Assembly: GCA_964633225.1 (NCBI GenBank)
Contig: CAZWFQ010000053.1
Coordinates: 1 to 23,953, forward strand
Length of the DNA stretch: 23,953 bases
Origin: JAKQIM01 sp964633225
Lineage (GTDB): Bacteria > Chloroflexota > Anaerolineae > Anaerolineales > UBA4823
Direction of reading: 5' to 3'
The notes under the pieces are model-generated. The model saw only the letters and a list, made by a program, of their open reading frames with translations, had not been told where the DNA came from and did not search any database. Below are positions 7,578-15,198 of this stretch, piece after piece; positions within the stretch are counted from its first letter, which is position 1; each line of letters begins with the position of its first letter. The position numbers were made by a program, and so were the translations under genes.

Positions 7578-7597
7578 AACAGGGATGAACAGGATGG
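7578..7597. repeat. Short direct repeat AACAGGGATG/AACAGGATGG
   Basis: Two near-identical 10-base units sit side by side in the 51-base gap between the cyclase-like and M20 genes. From memory, CATCCTGTTCATCCCTG-type sequence (the complement) recurs as an interspersed intergenic element in many environmental bacterial genomes. With one copy here, dispersal cannot be shown from this window. Confidence 0.35.
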
Positions 7598-7603
7598 GGG
7601 AGA

Positions 7604-10600
7604 CTACAATTCTTGCAGGGTGCGGTGGGCAGGGATGTTTTGGATGAAGGATTGTTGGATGGCGGGGTCGCTGATGGACTCAATACGGGCGGCCAACCAG
7701 GCCTGGGCGGTGGCCTTGAACTGGGCGGCACGTGGATCGGCGGCGGCTTGCAGGACCTGGAAGCAGGTGAGGTAGATGCGGGCGGGCTCGTCGGTGCCAT
7801 CTAGGGCGTCGGGCTCAGCCAGGGAAGCGAGGATGTGCTCGATATCGGCCAGGGCCTGGTCGATATCGCCGTGAGCGAGGGAGAGACGGGCGAGGCCGGC
7901 CATGGTCTCCCAGGCGAGGTTGCTCTCGCCCAGTTGGCGGCGCAGGACCAGGGCTTGTTCGTAGGCGGCCTGGGCTTGCTCATCTTGCTTGAGGGCAGCG
8001 AGGGCGTGGGCGTGGTGGGTGAGGACCATGCCCTGCTCGTGACGGGCGCCAAACTCGCGGGCGATGAGGAGGGCCTCGGAGGTGAGGTTGAGAGCGGTAT
8101 GGTGATCATCCTGTTGGTGGGCCATGAGCCCCAGGTACGAGAGGCGCCAGATGGTGCCCCAGCGGTCGCCAGCGGCCTGGCAGACAGCCAGGGCCTGATT
8201 GAAGTACTGGCGGGCGGTGTCGAACTGACCAACGGTCATCCAGGCAAAGCCGAGGTTGTGCAAAGAGATGGCCTCACCCCAGGGTACGCCGATGGTGCGG
8301 TAAATATCGATGGCTTTCTCAAAGTAGGGGCTGGCTTGCATGGGCTGGCCCTGGTATTGGAGGAGAGAACCGATGGCGTCGCTCATCCAGGCGACCCCCA
8401 TGCGATCTTCTGAGGCGTGGTAAATAGACAGGGCATCCAGATAGAACTGGCGGGCGCGGTCGTAATGATGCTGTTTGTCTGTAGCAAGGCCCAACTGCTG
8501 GAGGGCGACGGCCTGACCGTGGCGGTCGCCGATCTGGCGGAAGACGGCCAGGGCCTGGTTAAGATAATGTTGGGCCTGGGCGTAATTGCCGCGGTCGTTG
8601 AGAGTGGCCCCGACGCTGGACAGGACACTGCCTTCGCTCTGGCGGTCACCCAATTGGCGAACGAGCTGAAGGGCATGTTCCAGGTAGCGTTGAGAGGCCA
8701 CCTGTTTGCCCTGGTGCAGGTTGACGATGACCAGGGCTTGCAAGATCTCGGCGGCGACGGCGGGCTGGTCGGCGGCAAGCAAGAGGGCCTGTTCAAGCTG
8801 GGTGGTGGCTTCTGCATAGTCGGCTTTGCGGTAAAGGGCGCGGCCTTGCTCAAGGTGGGCGGCGGCGCGGATCTGGGATGAGGCGCAGGTTTGAGCCATG
8901 TGGGCGGCCTGCCTGGCCCAGGTGATGGCGGTGGCGTAGTTGCTGGTCTGTTGGGCGTGGCGGGCGCGGCGGAGGAGAACTTCGGCAGTGTGGCAGTCAT
9001 CTTGCAAGGTATCGGCCAGGGCCTGCATTTCGACGAGGTCTTTCTCTTGGGCAAGGCGATCGGCCTGCCGGGCATAGATGCCTTCACGCAGCAGGAGCAG
9101 CTCGAGGCGGGTGGTGGTATTGGCCTGGGGGGTGAGGTGGAGGGCGCGGGTGAGGTAGCCGGCGGCTTCCAGGTTGGCATATTGGGCGGCGGCCTGCTCG
9201 CCGGCTTTGCGCAGGTAGATGCGGGCCAGCTTGGGGCGTTCGGCCTGGCAGAGGTGTTCGGTGATCAGGCCGGTGATGGCGCTATTGCGGCGGGTGTGGT
9301 GCTGGATGAGCCAATCGGCAACCAGGGCATGATAGCTGCGACGCAGGCGCTTTGGAATGGTCTGTTGAACGGCAGCGCGCACCAGGGCGTGCTTGAAGAT
9401 ATATTTCTGAGCGTTATCGAAGAACGAGGCCGGGTGGGGGAAGATCAGCTCGCGACGGCAGAGGCTGGCAAGCGTCTCTTGGATGGGTTGGGCGGATGGA
9501 GCAGCGCTGGCGGGTGCAGCAGCGCTGGCGGCCTGCTCTGAAAGATGCGCCAGGGCGCCATCCCAAAAGATATGACCGATGACGGAGGCCTGCTGAAGAA
9601 TGAGACGTTCTTCAGCAGATAGGCTGTTGAGGCGGGCCTGCAAGATGCCGGCGAGTGTGGTTGGCAGTTGGAGGCTGGTGAGGCGGCTGGAATCAAGGCT
9701 CCAGGGGCTTTCGCCAGGGGGGGCGGCGCCTGGCGAGGAAACCTGGATGATGTGTGCATCAAGCAACATTTTGACCAGCTCTTCGATGAAGAGGGGGCTG
9801 CCGCCGGCGTTCTTGACCAGCATTTCTCGCAGGGCGGGCGAAGGGGGGAACAATTTTTGCAGGATTTCGTCGGCCAGGGCCAGGCTGTCTGGAGGGCTGA
9901 TGGGGGGAAGCTCTATGCGCTGGCTGAAGGGGAGGGCTTCATCCCAGAGGGGGCGGCGATCGTAGAGGGATGGATGGGCAGTGCAAATGATCAGGAAGGG
10001 CTGGTTGGCCAGGAGGCGAGCAAGGTTGAGCAGGGTTTCGAGGCTGCTGTCGTCGGCCCAATGGATATCATCGAGGATGAGGACCAGTGGCTGCTGCTGG
10101 GCGGCGGCCTGGAAGTATTCTACCAGGTATTGCATGGCCCGGTTGTAGGCCTGGCGGGGGTCGCTTTGCGAGAGGGGGTCTGTGTCAGAAAGGTCAGCGG
10201 CAAGGTCGAACCCTAATACGTGGCTGATGAAGCGGGCACGCGTTGCGATGCAGACGTCGGAGCCCGGGTTGTTTTGAGGTCTTTGTTCTATGAATTCGGC
10301 CAGGCCGGCTTGCAGTTCCTGTTGGGTAGATGTGTCGGGCGCGGCAGCAAGCAGGGAATTGGAACTTGAACTGTTGAAGGCTGAAGCGATGAGCTGGCGC
10401 AAGAGGGCGTAGGGGGCGTTCTGCATTTCTTCACTGGCACAGGCTTTGAAAACTCTGAGGCGGTTGGGCTGCGAAAAATCAGCCAGCCACGGTAAGAATT
10501 CGGACAGCAGGCGCGATTTGCCCAGCCCGGGAGCGGCTACGATGGTGATGAGCTGGGCCTGGCGTTGGTCAGAGGTGTGTTGGAAGGCAGATTGCAGGCG

Positions 10601-11368
10601 TGAGAGGTACTGCTGGCGGCCAATCATGCGCGTCTCGATGCCTTCTACCGAGCGCCGGAGGAGGTGAAAGGCACGCGGCAGCAAGCTCTTGACCTGGTAG
10701 GTGCGCTGGGGCTGGGCACTGCCCTGCACCTGGATGGGGGCGATCTCTTGGCAGTCAAAGATGCCGTGCACGTGCCGGTAGGTGGTGTGCGAGATGAGGA
10801 TCTGATTGGGCTGGGCGGCGTTTTGGATGCAGTTGGCGATGTTGACAGTGTGGCCCAAGACGGTGCGCGCCTGGGCGGGGCCAGTGTGCAGGCCAATGCG
10901 GATGTGCAAGCTGGCGCCCAGGTTAGAAAGCTCTTGGCGCATTGCCAGAGAAGCACCCAGGGCGCGCAGGGGGTCGTCTGTGTGGCTGGCTTCTGCCCCC
11001 CACAAGGCGATGACCGAATCGGCGATGTGTTTGTCGATCTGCCCGTGGTGAGCGAGGATGATGCGATCGAGGCGTTCCCAGATGGTGCTGATGAGGTGAT
11101 GCAGCTCTTCGGCATCGGCATCTTGGGACAGGGCGGCAAAGCCCTGGAGACTGGCGAATAAGACGGTGAGTTGTTTGGGTTGAAGGGGGGGCTCTTCTAG
11201 CAGGGCCAATTCGGCATGCAAGGCCTGGATGGTGGTGTTGACGATTTCATCTCCCAGGCTGGGGCGGAGAGTCTCTTGCAGGGCAATCGCCTTTTTGAGT
11301 TTGGCGACCAGTGAAGTGGTTTGGGGCTGCCCAGCAGGAGCCTGGCTGTCTGGATGGTGGAGGGTCAT
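7604..11368 (-). CDS. Degenerate class III cyclase - AAA ATPase - TPR protein
   Basis: A 1254-residue soluble signalling protein. Order: a short helical N-terminus (20-60); a class III nucleotidyl cyclase homology domain (66-205); an AAA/STAND-type ATPase with P-loop AAPGLGKS (278-285) and Walker B LVLILDD (428-434) followed by IHWADD; a helical arm with a low-complexity Ala/Pro/Ser stretch (614-628); then tetratricopeptide repeats from about 710 to 1190, with signatures such as 'YLNQALAVFRQIGDR'. The cyclase part has lost key residues: the first metal Asp is S73 (FASLQGF in place of FADxxGF), the transition-state Arg is C180 (VNIANC), and a short hairpin before it is missing. K113, D117 and N176 remain. 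It is therefore probably not an active cyclase; the module may bind or sense. ATG 11368 lacks a clear Shine-Dalgarno box and starts 15 bases after the upstream stop, which suggests translational coupling. Confidence 0.9.
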   Translation of the reverse strand: MTLHHPDSQAPAGQPQTTSLVAKLKKAIALQETLRPSLGDEIVNTTIQALHAELALLEEPPLQPKQLTVLFASLQGFAALSQDADAEELHHLISTIWERLDRIILAHHGQIDKHIADSVIALWGAEASHTDDPLRALGASLAMRQELSNLGASLHIRIGLHTGPAQARTVLGHTVNIANCIQNAAQPNQILISHTTYRHVHGIFDCQEIAPIQVQGSAQPQRTYQVKSLLPRAFHLLRRSVEGIETRMIGRQQYLSRLQSAFQHTSDQRQAQLITIVAAPGLGKSRLLSEFLPWLADFSQPNRLRVFKACASEEMQNAPYALLRQLIASAFNSSSSNSLLAAAPDTSTQQELQAGLAEFIEQRPQNNPGSDVCIATRARFISHVLGFDLAADLSDTDPLSQSDPRQAYNRAMQYLVEYFQAAAQQQPLVLILDDIHWADDSSLETLLNLARLLANQPFLIICTAHPSLYDRRPLWDEALPFSQRIELPPISPPDSLALADEILQKLFPPSPALREMLVKNAGGSPLFIEELVKMLLDAHIIQVSSPGAAPPGESPWSLDSSRLTSLQLPTTLAGILQARLNSLSAEERLILQQASVIGHIFWDGALAHLSEQAASAAAPASAAPSAQPIQETLASLCRRELIFPHPASFFDNAQKYIFKHALVRAAVQQTIPKRLRRSYHALVADWLIQHHTRRNSAITGLITEHLCQAERPKLARIYLRKAGEQAAAQYANLEAAGYLTRALHLTPQANTTTRLELLLLREGIYARQADRLAQEKDLVEMQALADTLQDDCHTAEVLLRRARHAQQTSNYATAITWARQAAHMAQTCASSQIRAAAHLEQGRALYRKADYAEATTQLEQALLLAADQPAVAAEILQALVIVNLHQGKQVASQRYLEHALQLVRQLGDRQSEGSVLSSVGATLNDRGNYAQAQHYLNQALAVFRQIGDRHGQAVALQQLGLATDKQHHYDRARQFYLDALSIYHASEDRMGVAWMSDAIGSLLQYQGQPMQASPYFEKAIDIYRTIGVPWGEAISLHNLGFAWMTVGQFDTARQYFNQALAVCQAAGDRWGTIWRLSYLGLMAHQQDDHHTALNLTSEALLIAREFGARHEQGMVLTHHAHALAALKQDEQAQAAYEQALVLRRQLGESNLAWETMAGLARLSLAHGDIDQALADIEHILASLAEPDALDGTDEPARIYLTCFQVLQAAADPRAAQFKATAQAWLAARIESISDPAIQQSFIQNIPAHRTLQEL

Positions 11369-11383
11369 GTTGATGGAGCGGTT

Positions 11384-11920
11384 TTAATTCAAGAGGGCTG
11401 AGCCCCCATAGGCAAAGAAGAGCATTTTTACGGTTTCGCCGAGCCAGCACCAGAAGAGGAAATGGGGCACCGGTGTGCGCAGGGCGCCGGCTGCCACGCC
11501 AGCCAGGTCGAAGAAGGGGTTGGGGACGGCGGAGAGCAGAAAAATGGTGATGGGGCCATGGCGTTTCATCCAGTCTACCAGGCGTTGGTAGGCGGCGGCG
11601 CGCTCGGTGACGACCTGGGTGCTGAATCCGGCCATGTAGCCAACGACTTCACCGAGGGCGGCGCCTGCGCCGGCGACGAGGGCGACGATGAGGGGGTTAA
11701 AAACGGCGCCCATGGTGAAGATGACCGCTACGCCAGGGGCGGGCAGGAAGACGGTGGCGTAGGATAGAAAAGCGAGGAGAAAAATGCCCGGGTAGCCGTA
11801 TACGGCAAGCTCTTCGGCGCGATCGCGGATACTGAAGATGTATACGCTGATGGCAACCACGGCTACCAGGGCGATGATGCGCAGCAGGGTGGTGCGGGTC
11901 TGCGGGCTTATGGCAGGCAA
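11384..11920 (-). CDS. VTT/DedA-family (SNARE-associated) membrane protein
   Basis: A 178-residue membrane protein with an N-terminal helix (about 12-30), re-entrant and membrane segments at 45-100, and C-terminal segments at 122-172. Family marks are visible: ALGEVVGYMAGF (88-99), YQRLVDWMKRHG (111-122) and LSAVPNPFFDLAGVAAG (129-145). VTT/DedA proteins act in lipid flipping and membrane homeostasis; the role here is not known. The start is uncertain: the frame opens at TTG 11920, with no ATG in frame and no clear Shine-Dalgarno box, and the nearby ATG at 11928 is in another frame that stops at once. It is 22 bases after the cyclophilin gene, within the minus-strand train. Confidence 0.83.
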   Translation of the reverse strand: MPAISPQTRTTLLRIIALVAVVAISVYIFSIRDRAEELAVYGYPGIFLLAFLSYATVFLPAPGVAVIFTMGAVFNPLIVALVAGAGAALGEVVGYMAGFSTQVVTERAAAYQRLVDWMKRHGPITIFLLSAVPNPFFDLAGVAAGALRTPVPHFLFWCWLGETVKMLFFAYGGSALLN

Positions 11921-11942
11921 AGGCCCATCCAGTAGGAAGGCA

Positions 11943-12452
11943 TTATGCTTCCAGGATCTCTACGGAGGTGAGGCGAGTGCCGGGCTGGCGGGCCCTGCCG
12001 GGGTCGCGCTCGGGGATGGCCATGAGGACCTCGATGCCTTTGGTGACGTACCCAAAAACGCTGTGGCGATTATCGAGCCAGGGGGTTGGGACGTGGGTGA
12101 GGAAGAACTGGGAGCCATTGGTGCCGGGGCCGGCATTGGCCATTGAGAGGATGCCGGGCTTGTCGTGGCGCAAGCTGGGGTGAAATTCGTCGGCAAAGCG
12201 GTAGCCTGGGCCGCCGGTGCCGGTGCCGGTGGGGTCACCGCCCTGGGCCATGAAATCGGGGATGACGCGGTGGAAGGTGGTGCCATTGTAAAAGCCCTGG
12301 CGGGCGAGGAAAACAAAGTTGTTGACGGTCTTGGGGGTTTTATCGGCATGCAGGAGGACGGTGATGTCGCCTACCTCGGTGTGGAAGATGGCGGAGTAGG
12401 TTTTCTTGGGGTCAATGCTCATTGCAGGGGGGGTGGACCATTGTTGGGACAT
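11943..12452 (-). CDS. Cyclophilin-type peptidyl-prolyl cis-trans isomerase
   Basis: A 169-residue single-domain cyclophilin that catalyses cis-trans isomerisation of X-Pro bonds. Active-site residues known from human CypA are all present: R62, F67, M68 and Q70 in FHRVIPDFMAQGGD; Q115 and F117 in NGSQFFLT; W125, L126 and H130 in PWLDNRHSVFG. No signal peptide or lipobox is present, so it is cytoplasmic. The short 20-residue N-terminus before the fold resembles other small bacterial cyclophilins. ATG 12452 is preceded by AAAGGA at about seven bases. It starts 27 bases after the uridine kinase stop. Confidence 0.95.
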   Translation of the reverse strand: MSQQWSTPPAMSIDPKKTYSAIFHTEVGDITVLLHADKTPKTVNNFVFLARQGFYNGTTFHRVIPDFMAQGGDPTGTGTGGPGYRFADEFHPSLRHDKPGILSMANAGPGTNGSQFFLTHVPTPWLDNRHSVFGYVTKGIEVLMAIPERDPGRARQPGTRLTSVEILEA

Positions 12453-12479
12453 AGGTAATTCCTTTCGGGGAGGGTGAAG

Positions 12480-13115
12480 TTAGTTGTCGCTGCGCAGCAT
12501 GGCTTCAATGCGGGCAACGACCATATCCATGGCGACGACGTTCAGGCCGCCTTCGGGGATGATGACATCGGCATAGCGCTTGGAGGGTTCGACGAATTCA
12601 AGGTGCATGGGCCGGACGGTGGTGAGGTATTGTTGGATGACGGAGGCGCTGGTGCGGCCGCGTTCAGAGATATCACGTTCGAGGCGGCGGATGAAGCGGA
12701 TATCGGCATCGGTGTCAACGAAGATTTTGATATCGAAGAGGGGGCGCAAGGCAGGCTCGGCGAAGATGAGGATGCCTTCGACCAGGATGACCGGCTGGGG
12801 CTGGATTTCGATGGTGTGGTTGGTGCGGGAATGGGTTTTGAAATCGTAGACGGGGAGGGGGATGGGGATGCCTTGTTTTAGCTGCTGGAGGTGTTCGACA
12901 AGGAGCTCTGTATCGAGGGAATTGGGATGGTCGTAGTTGACCTGGGCGCGCTGGGCAGGGGGAAGCTCGTTATGGTCTTTGTAGTAGGCATCGTGAGAGA
13001 GGAGGGCGATGCGCTGTGCGCCAACGCGTTCGAGGATGACATTGGAGACGGTGGTTTTGCCAGAGCCGGTGCCGCCAGCAATGCCAATAATGAGAGAAGG
13101 GGTGTGTTTCTCCAT
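12480..13115 (-). CDS. udk: Uridine kinase
   Basis: A 211-residue cytoplasmic kinase that phosphorylates uridine and cytidine to UMP and CMP in pyrimidine salvage. The P-loop GGTGSGKT (14-21), the nucleoside-binding HDAYYKD (41-47), NYDHPNSLD (60-68), VYDFKTHSR (89-97) and the lid RRLERDISERGR are typical of Udk, as is the length. ATG 13115 fits the family N-terminus exactly. It has no Shine-Dalgarno site; instead a TATAAT lies seven bases upstream, so the mRNA is probably leaderless. It is the first gene of the minus-strand train running toward 5426. Confidence 0.95.
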   Translation of the reverse strand: MEKHTPSLIIGIAGGTGSGKTTVSNVILERVGAQRIALLSHDAYYKDHNELPPAQRAQVNYDHPNSLDTELLVEHLQQLKQGIPIPLPVYDFKTHSRTNHTIEIQPQPVILVEGILIFAEPALRPLFDIKIFVDTDADIRFIRRLERDISERGRTSASVIQQYLTTVRPMHLEFVEPSKRYADVIIPEGGLNVVAMDMVVARIEAMLRSDN

Positions 13116-13122
13116 AAGATGA

Positions 13123-13152
13123 ATTATACTGGAAGGGTGAAGAAAGTGGTAA
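13123..13152 (-). promoter_or_regulatory. Promoter of udk giving a leaderless transcript
   Basis: On the minus strand TTACCA (13147-13152, four of six matches to the -35 consensus), an 18-base spacer and TATAAT (13123-13128) are followed by only seven bases and then ATG. Initiation at the normal distance would fall on or one base before the start codon. Confidence 0.6.
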
Positions 13153-13165
13153 AAGAAAGCGGGTT

Positions 13166-13201
13166 AAAACAAAGGTGGAGCGGCGGACGAGGCCACTCCA
13201 C
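13166..13201 (-). terminator. Rho-independent terminator of the tRNA-Thr gene
   Basis: Reading the minus strand after the tRNA, GTGGAGTGGC (13201-13192) pairs with GCCGCTCCAC (13184-13175) as a 10-bp stem with one G-T wobble and a 7-base loop, followed by CTTTGTTTT. It ends before the udk -35 box. A separate T6 run lies directly after the tRNA at 13213-13218. Confidence 0.7.
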
Positions 13202-13221
13202 GATGGTTGGGGAAAAAAGAG

Positions 13222-13294
13222 AGCCACCGAAGGGAATTGAACCCTTGACCTGGCGTTTACGAAACGTCTGCTCTGCCAGCTGAGCTACGGTGGC
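13222..13294 (-). tRNA. tRNA-Thr (anticodon CGT)
   Basis: A 73-base cloverleaf reads on the minus strand: acceptor GCCACCG pairs perfectly with CGGTGGC; D-arm GCTC/GAGC; T-arm AAGGG/CCCTT with loop TTCAATT; anticodon loop TTCGTAA, anticodon CGT at 13259-13261. The discriminator base is T, and no CCA is encoded. The anticodon stem GACGT/ACGCC has one A-C mismatch at pair 28-42; the other four pairs are good. It reads ACG codons. Confidence 0.95.
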
Positions 13295-13315
13295 GGTTTG
13301 ATAAGGAGCGACGGG

Positions 13316-13345
13316 ATTATACCAGGGGAAGTTGAGAAGTGACAA
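13316..13345 (-). promoter_or_regulatory. Promoter of the tRNA-Thr gene
   Basis: On the minus strand TTGTCA (13340-13345, five of six), an 18-base spacer and TATAAT (13316-13321), preceded by TGG as an extended -10, lie 22 bases before the mature tRNA 5' end. This is the best promoter match in the window. The 76-base gap 13295-13370 also carries the leader of the divergent glycosyltransferase gene, for which no clear promoter is seen. Confidence 0.75.
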
Positions 13346-13370
13346 GGATGAATCTGGGAGGTAATATTTT

Positions 13371-14627
13371 ATGCGGATAGCCATGTTGTCGTACCACACT
13401 TGCCCTTTGGCAACGCTGGGCGGTAAAGATACGGGTGGGATGAACGTGTATGTGCGAGAGATCACGCGCTGCCTGGGCGAGATGGGTTTGCACGTGGACG
13501 TATTTACCCGTTCGCAGGATGAGCATGTGCCGCACGTGCTGCATGACCTGGGCTATGGGAACCGGGTGGTGCATGTGCCGGCTGGGCCAGAGGTGCCGCT
13601 GCCAAAGCAAGAGCTGGCGGCTTACCTGCCGGATTTTGTGCGCGGGGTGAGTGAGTTTACCCGGCAAAAGGGCATTCAATACGACCTGATCCACAGCCAC
13701 TATTGGATGTCGGGGTTGGCGGCGTTGGACCTGCGGGAAGAATGGAAGACACCGGTGGTACACATGTTCCATACGTTGGTGTTGATGAAGAACCGGGTGG
13801 CGCAGTCGACGGGAGAGGTGGAAGGGGATTACCGGCTGGTGGGGGAACACAAGGTGTTGAAGGAGGTTGAGCGGGTGGTGGCAGCCACGCCAGCGGAGGT
13901 GGCACAACTGCAGTGGTTATACCAGGCGGATGTGCGGCGGATTGTGGTCATCCCGCCGGGGGTCAACCTGTGCCGGTTCTACCCGATTGCGGTGGACGAG
14001 GCGCGCGAGTTCATTGGGGTGCCGCCTTGCGGGCGGATGTTGTTGTTTGTGGGGCGGATTGAGCCGCTGAAAGGGCTGGATGTTCTGATCGAGGCGATTG
14101 CTTTGATGCGCCAGCAAGGTGTGCTGGAGAAATATCCTTTGTGCCTGGCGGTGATCGGAGGCGAGCCAGATGCCAGCCCGGAGACGATGAGCGTTGAGAT
14201 GGCGCGCATCCAGGCCCTGCGCCAACAGTATGGGTTGGAAGATATGGTGGCATTTTTGGGCAAACGGGGCCAGGATACCCTGCCATATTACTACTCGGCG
14301 GCAGAGGCGGTGGTGGTGCCTTCGCAGTATGAATCTTTTGGGATGGTGGCGTTGGAGGCGTTGGCTTGCGGGACGCCGGTGGTGGCTTCGCAAGTGGGGG
14401 GGCTGGCTTACCTGGTTCAGGATGGGGTGAATGGGTTTACGGTACCGGTGGATGATCCGGCGGCACTGGCTGAGCGGCTGGTGCAATTGGTGAGCAACCC
14501 TGACCTGCGCCAGCGGATGAGCGCGCAAGCCCTGGCGACGGCGGGCGCTTATGCGTGGGAGAAGATTGCGGCACGGCTGGTGGCGGTGTACAATGATGCG
14601 TTGATCAGGGGAGTTTCTGGGCAATGA
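13371..14627 (+). CDS. GT4-family glycosyltransferase (GT-B fold, MshA/sucrose-phosphate-synthase-like)
   Basis: A 418-residue retaining glycosyltransferase of two Rossmann domains. The N-domain has GGMNVYV (22-28) and HSHYW (108-112); the linker has IPPGVN (194-199); the C-domain has GRIEPLKG (228-235) with R229 and K234 for the nucleotide-sugar diphosphate, and the E-x7-E motif E321/E329 in ESFGMVALE followed by ACGTPVVAS. The sequence style is close to MshA and sucrose-phosphate synthases, but mycothiol is not expected in Chloroflexota and no partner gene is nearby, so donor and acceptor stay open. ATG 13371 follows GGGAGGT (13356-13362). It is a single-gene unit, and its last 23 bases overlap the convergent methyltransferase gene. 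Confidence 0.92.
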   Translation: MRIAMLSYHTCPLATLGGKDTGGMNVYVREITRCLGEMGLHVDVFTRSQDEHVPHVLHDLGYGNRVVHVPAGPEVPLPKQELAAYLPDFVRGVSEFTRQKGIQYDLIHSHYWMSGLAALDLREEWKTPVVHMFHTLVLMKNRVAQSTGEVEGDYRLVGEHKVLKEVERVVAATPAEVAQLQWLYQADVRRIVVIPPGVNLCRFYPIAVDEAREFIGVPPCGRMLLFVGRIEPLKGLDVLIEAIALMRQQGVLEKYPLCLAVIGGEPDASPETMSVEMARIQALRQQYGLEDMVAFLGKRGQDTLPYYYSAAEAVVVPSQYESFGMVALEALACGTPVVASQVGGLAYLVQDGVNGFTVPVDDPAALAERLVQLVSNPDLRQRMSAQALATAGAYAWEKIAARLVAVYNDALIRGVSGQ

Positions 14628-15198
14628 GGCTGGCAACGGCCCGGGGGTGGCGGCCTTTTTGCTCGAGCCAGCCTTCGCGGTAGGTGAGGATGTGCATGTG
14701 TTGGAAAGACTGGCGCAGCTCGCCGGGTTGGAGCAGGAAGGCGGGGGAGATCTCAGGGTGAATGGCGTGCATGGCCTCGGTGAGGGTTTCGATGATCAGG
14801 ATACCGCCAGGCCGCAGGGAGCGAAAGTAGACAGGCCATAGATCGCGCTGGAGATAGTAAAAATTGATCACCAGGTCAAAGCAGTTGGGGGGGAGATGGA
14901 AGCGGGCAAGGTCGGCGAGGACGGGCATCAAGGCGGGTAACTGCTGTTTGGCGCGGCGCAGGGCGACGATTGAAATATCAACGCCGATGACGCGCAGGCC
15001 GTGGGCCAGCAAAAAGGCGGCGTTGGCGCCGATGCCCATGGCGGCATCGAGGGCCAAGCCCTGAGATGGCAGGCAGGCGGAATTTTCTACCAGGAAGGGG
15101 CGCGGTTGTTCAAATGATGCCCGGCTGCCTTCCTGGTAGCGGGTATTCCAACGATGAGCGTCTTGCAAGGGCACAGTGGGTTCCAAGGGCCTTTGCAA
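14605..15198 (-). CDS. Class I SAM-dependent methyltransferase
   Basis: A 197-residue small Rossmann methyltransferase. Motif I is ALDAAMGIGAN (49-59), with GxGxN in place of the common GCGxG; the acidic residue for the SAM ribose is D74 in GVDIS; a post-motif SLRPGG is at 127-132. The style resembles TehB/UbiE-like small-molecule methyltransferases; the substrate is unknown. The frame opens with TTG 15198 directly after the TAG of the upstream gene, with no good Shine-Dalgarno box; a GTG at residue 9 is possible, and conserved sequence begins near DAHRWNTRY (13-21). Translational coupling to the upstream gene is likely. The 3' end overlaps the glycosyltransferase gene by 23 bases. Confidence 0.85.
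   Translation of the reverse strand: MQRPLEPTVPLQDAHRWNTRYQEGSRASFEQPRPFLVENSACLPSQGLALDAAMGIGANAAFLLAHGLRVIGVDISIVALRRAKQQLPALMPVLADLARFHLPPNCFDLVINFYYLQRDLWPVYFRSLRPGGILIIETLTEAMHAIHPEISPAFLLQPGELRQSFQHMHILTYREGWLEQKGRHPRAVASLIAQKLP

Noticed and set aside
6386..7579. Long plus-strand open frame (397 residues) opposite the M20 peptidase
   Set aside because: Glycine/alanine-rich composition with no domain, antisense to a gene with intact catalytic motifs; explained by strand composition bias.
13222..13294. tRNA-Thr as an integration site for a mobile element
   Set aside because: No integrase gene and no repeat of the tRNA 3' end found elsewhere in the window; flanking genes look like ordinary core genes.
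13371..14627. Assignment of the glycosyltransferase as MshA (mycothiol synthesis)
   Set aside because: Shared motifs are general to GT4; no other mycothiol gene is nearby and the pathway is not expected in this phylum.
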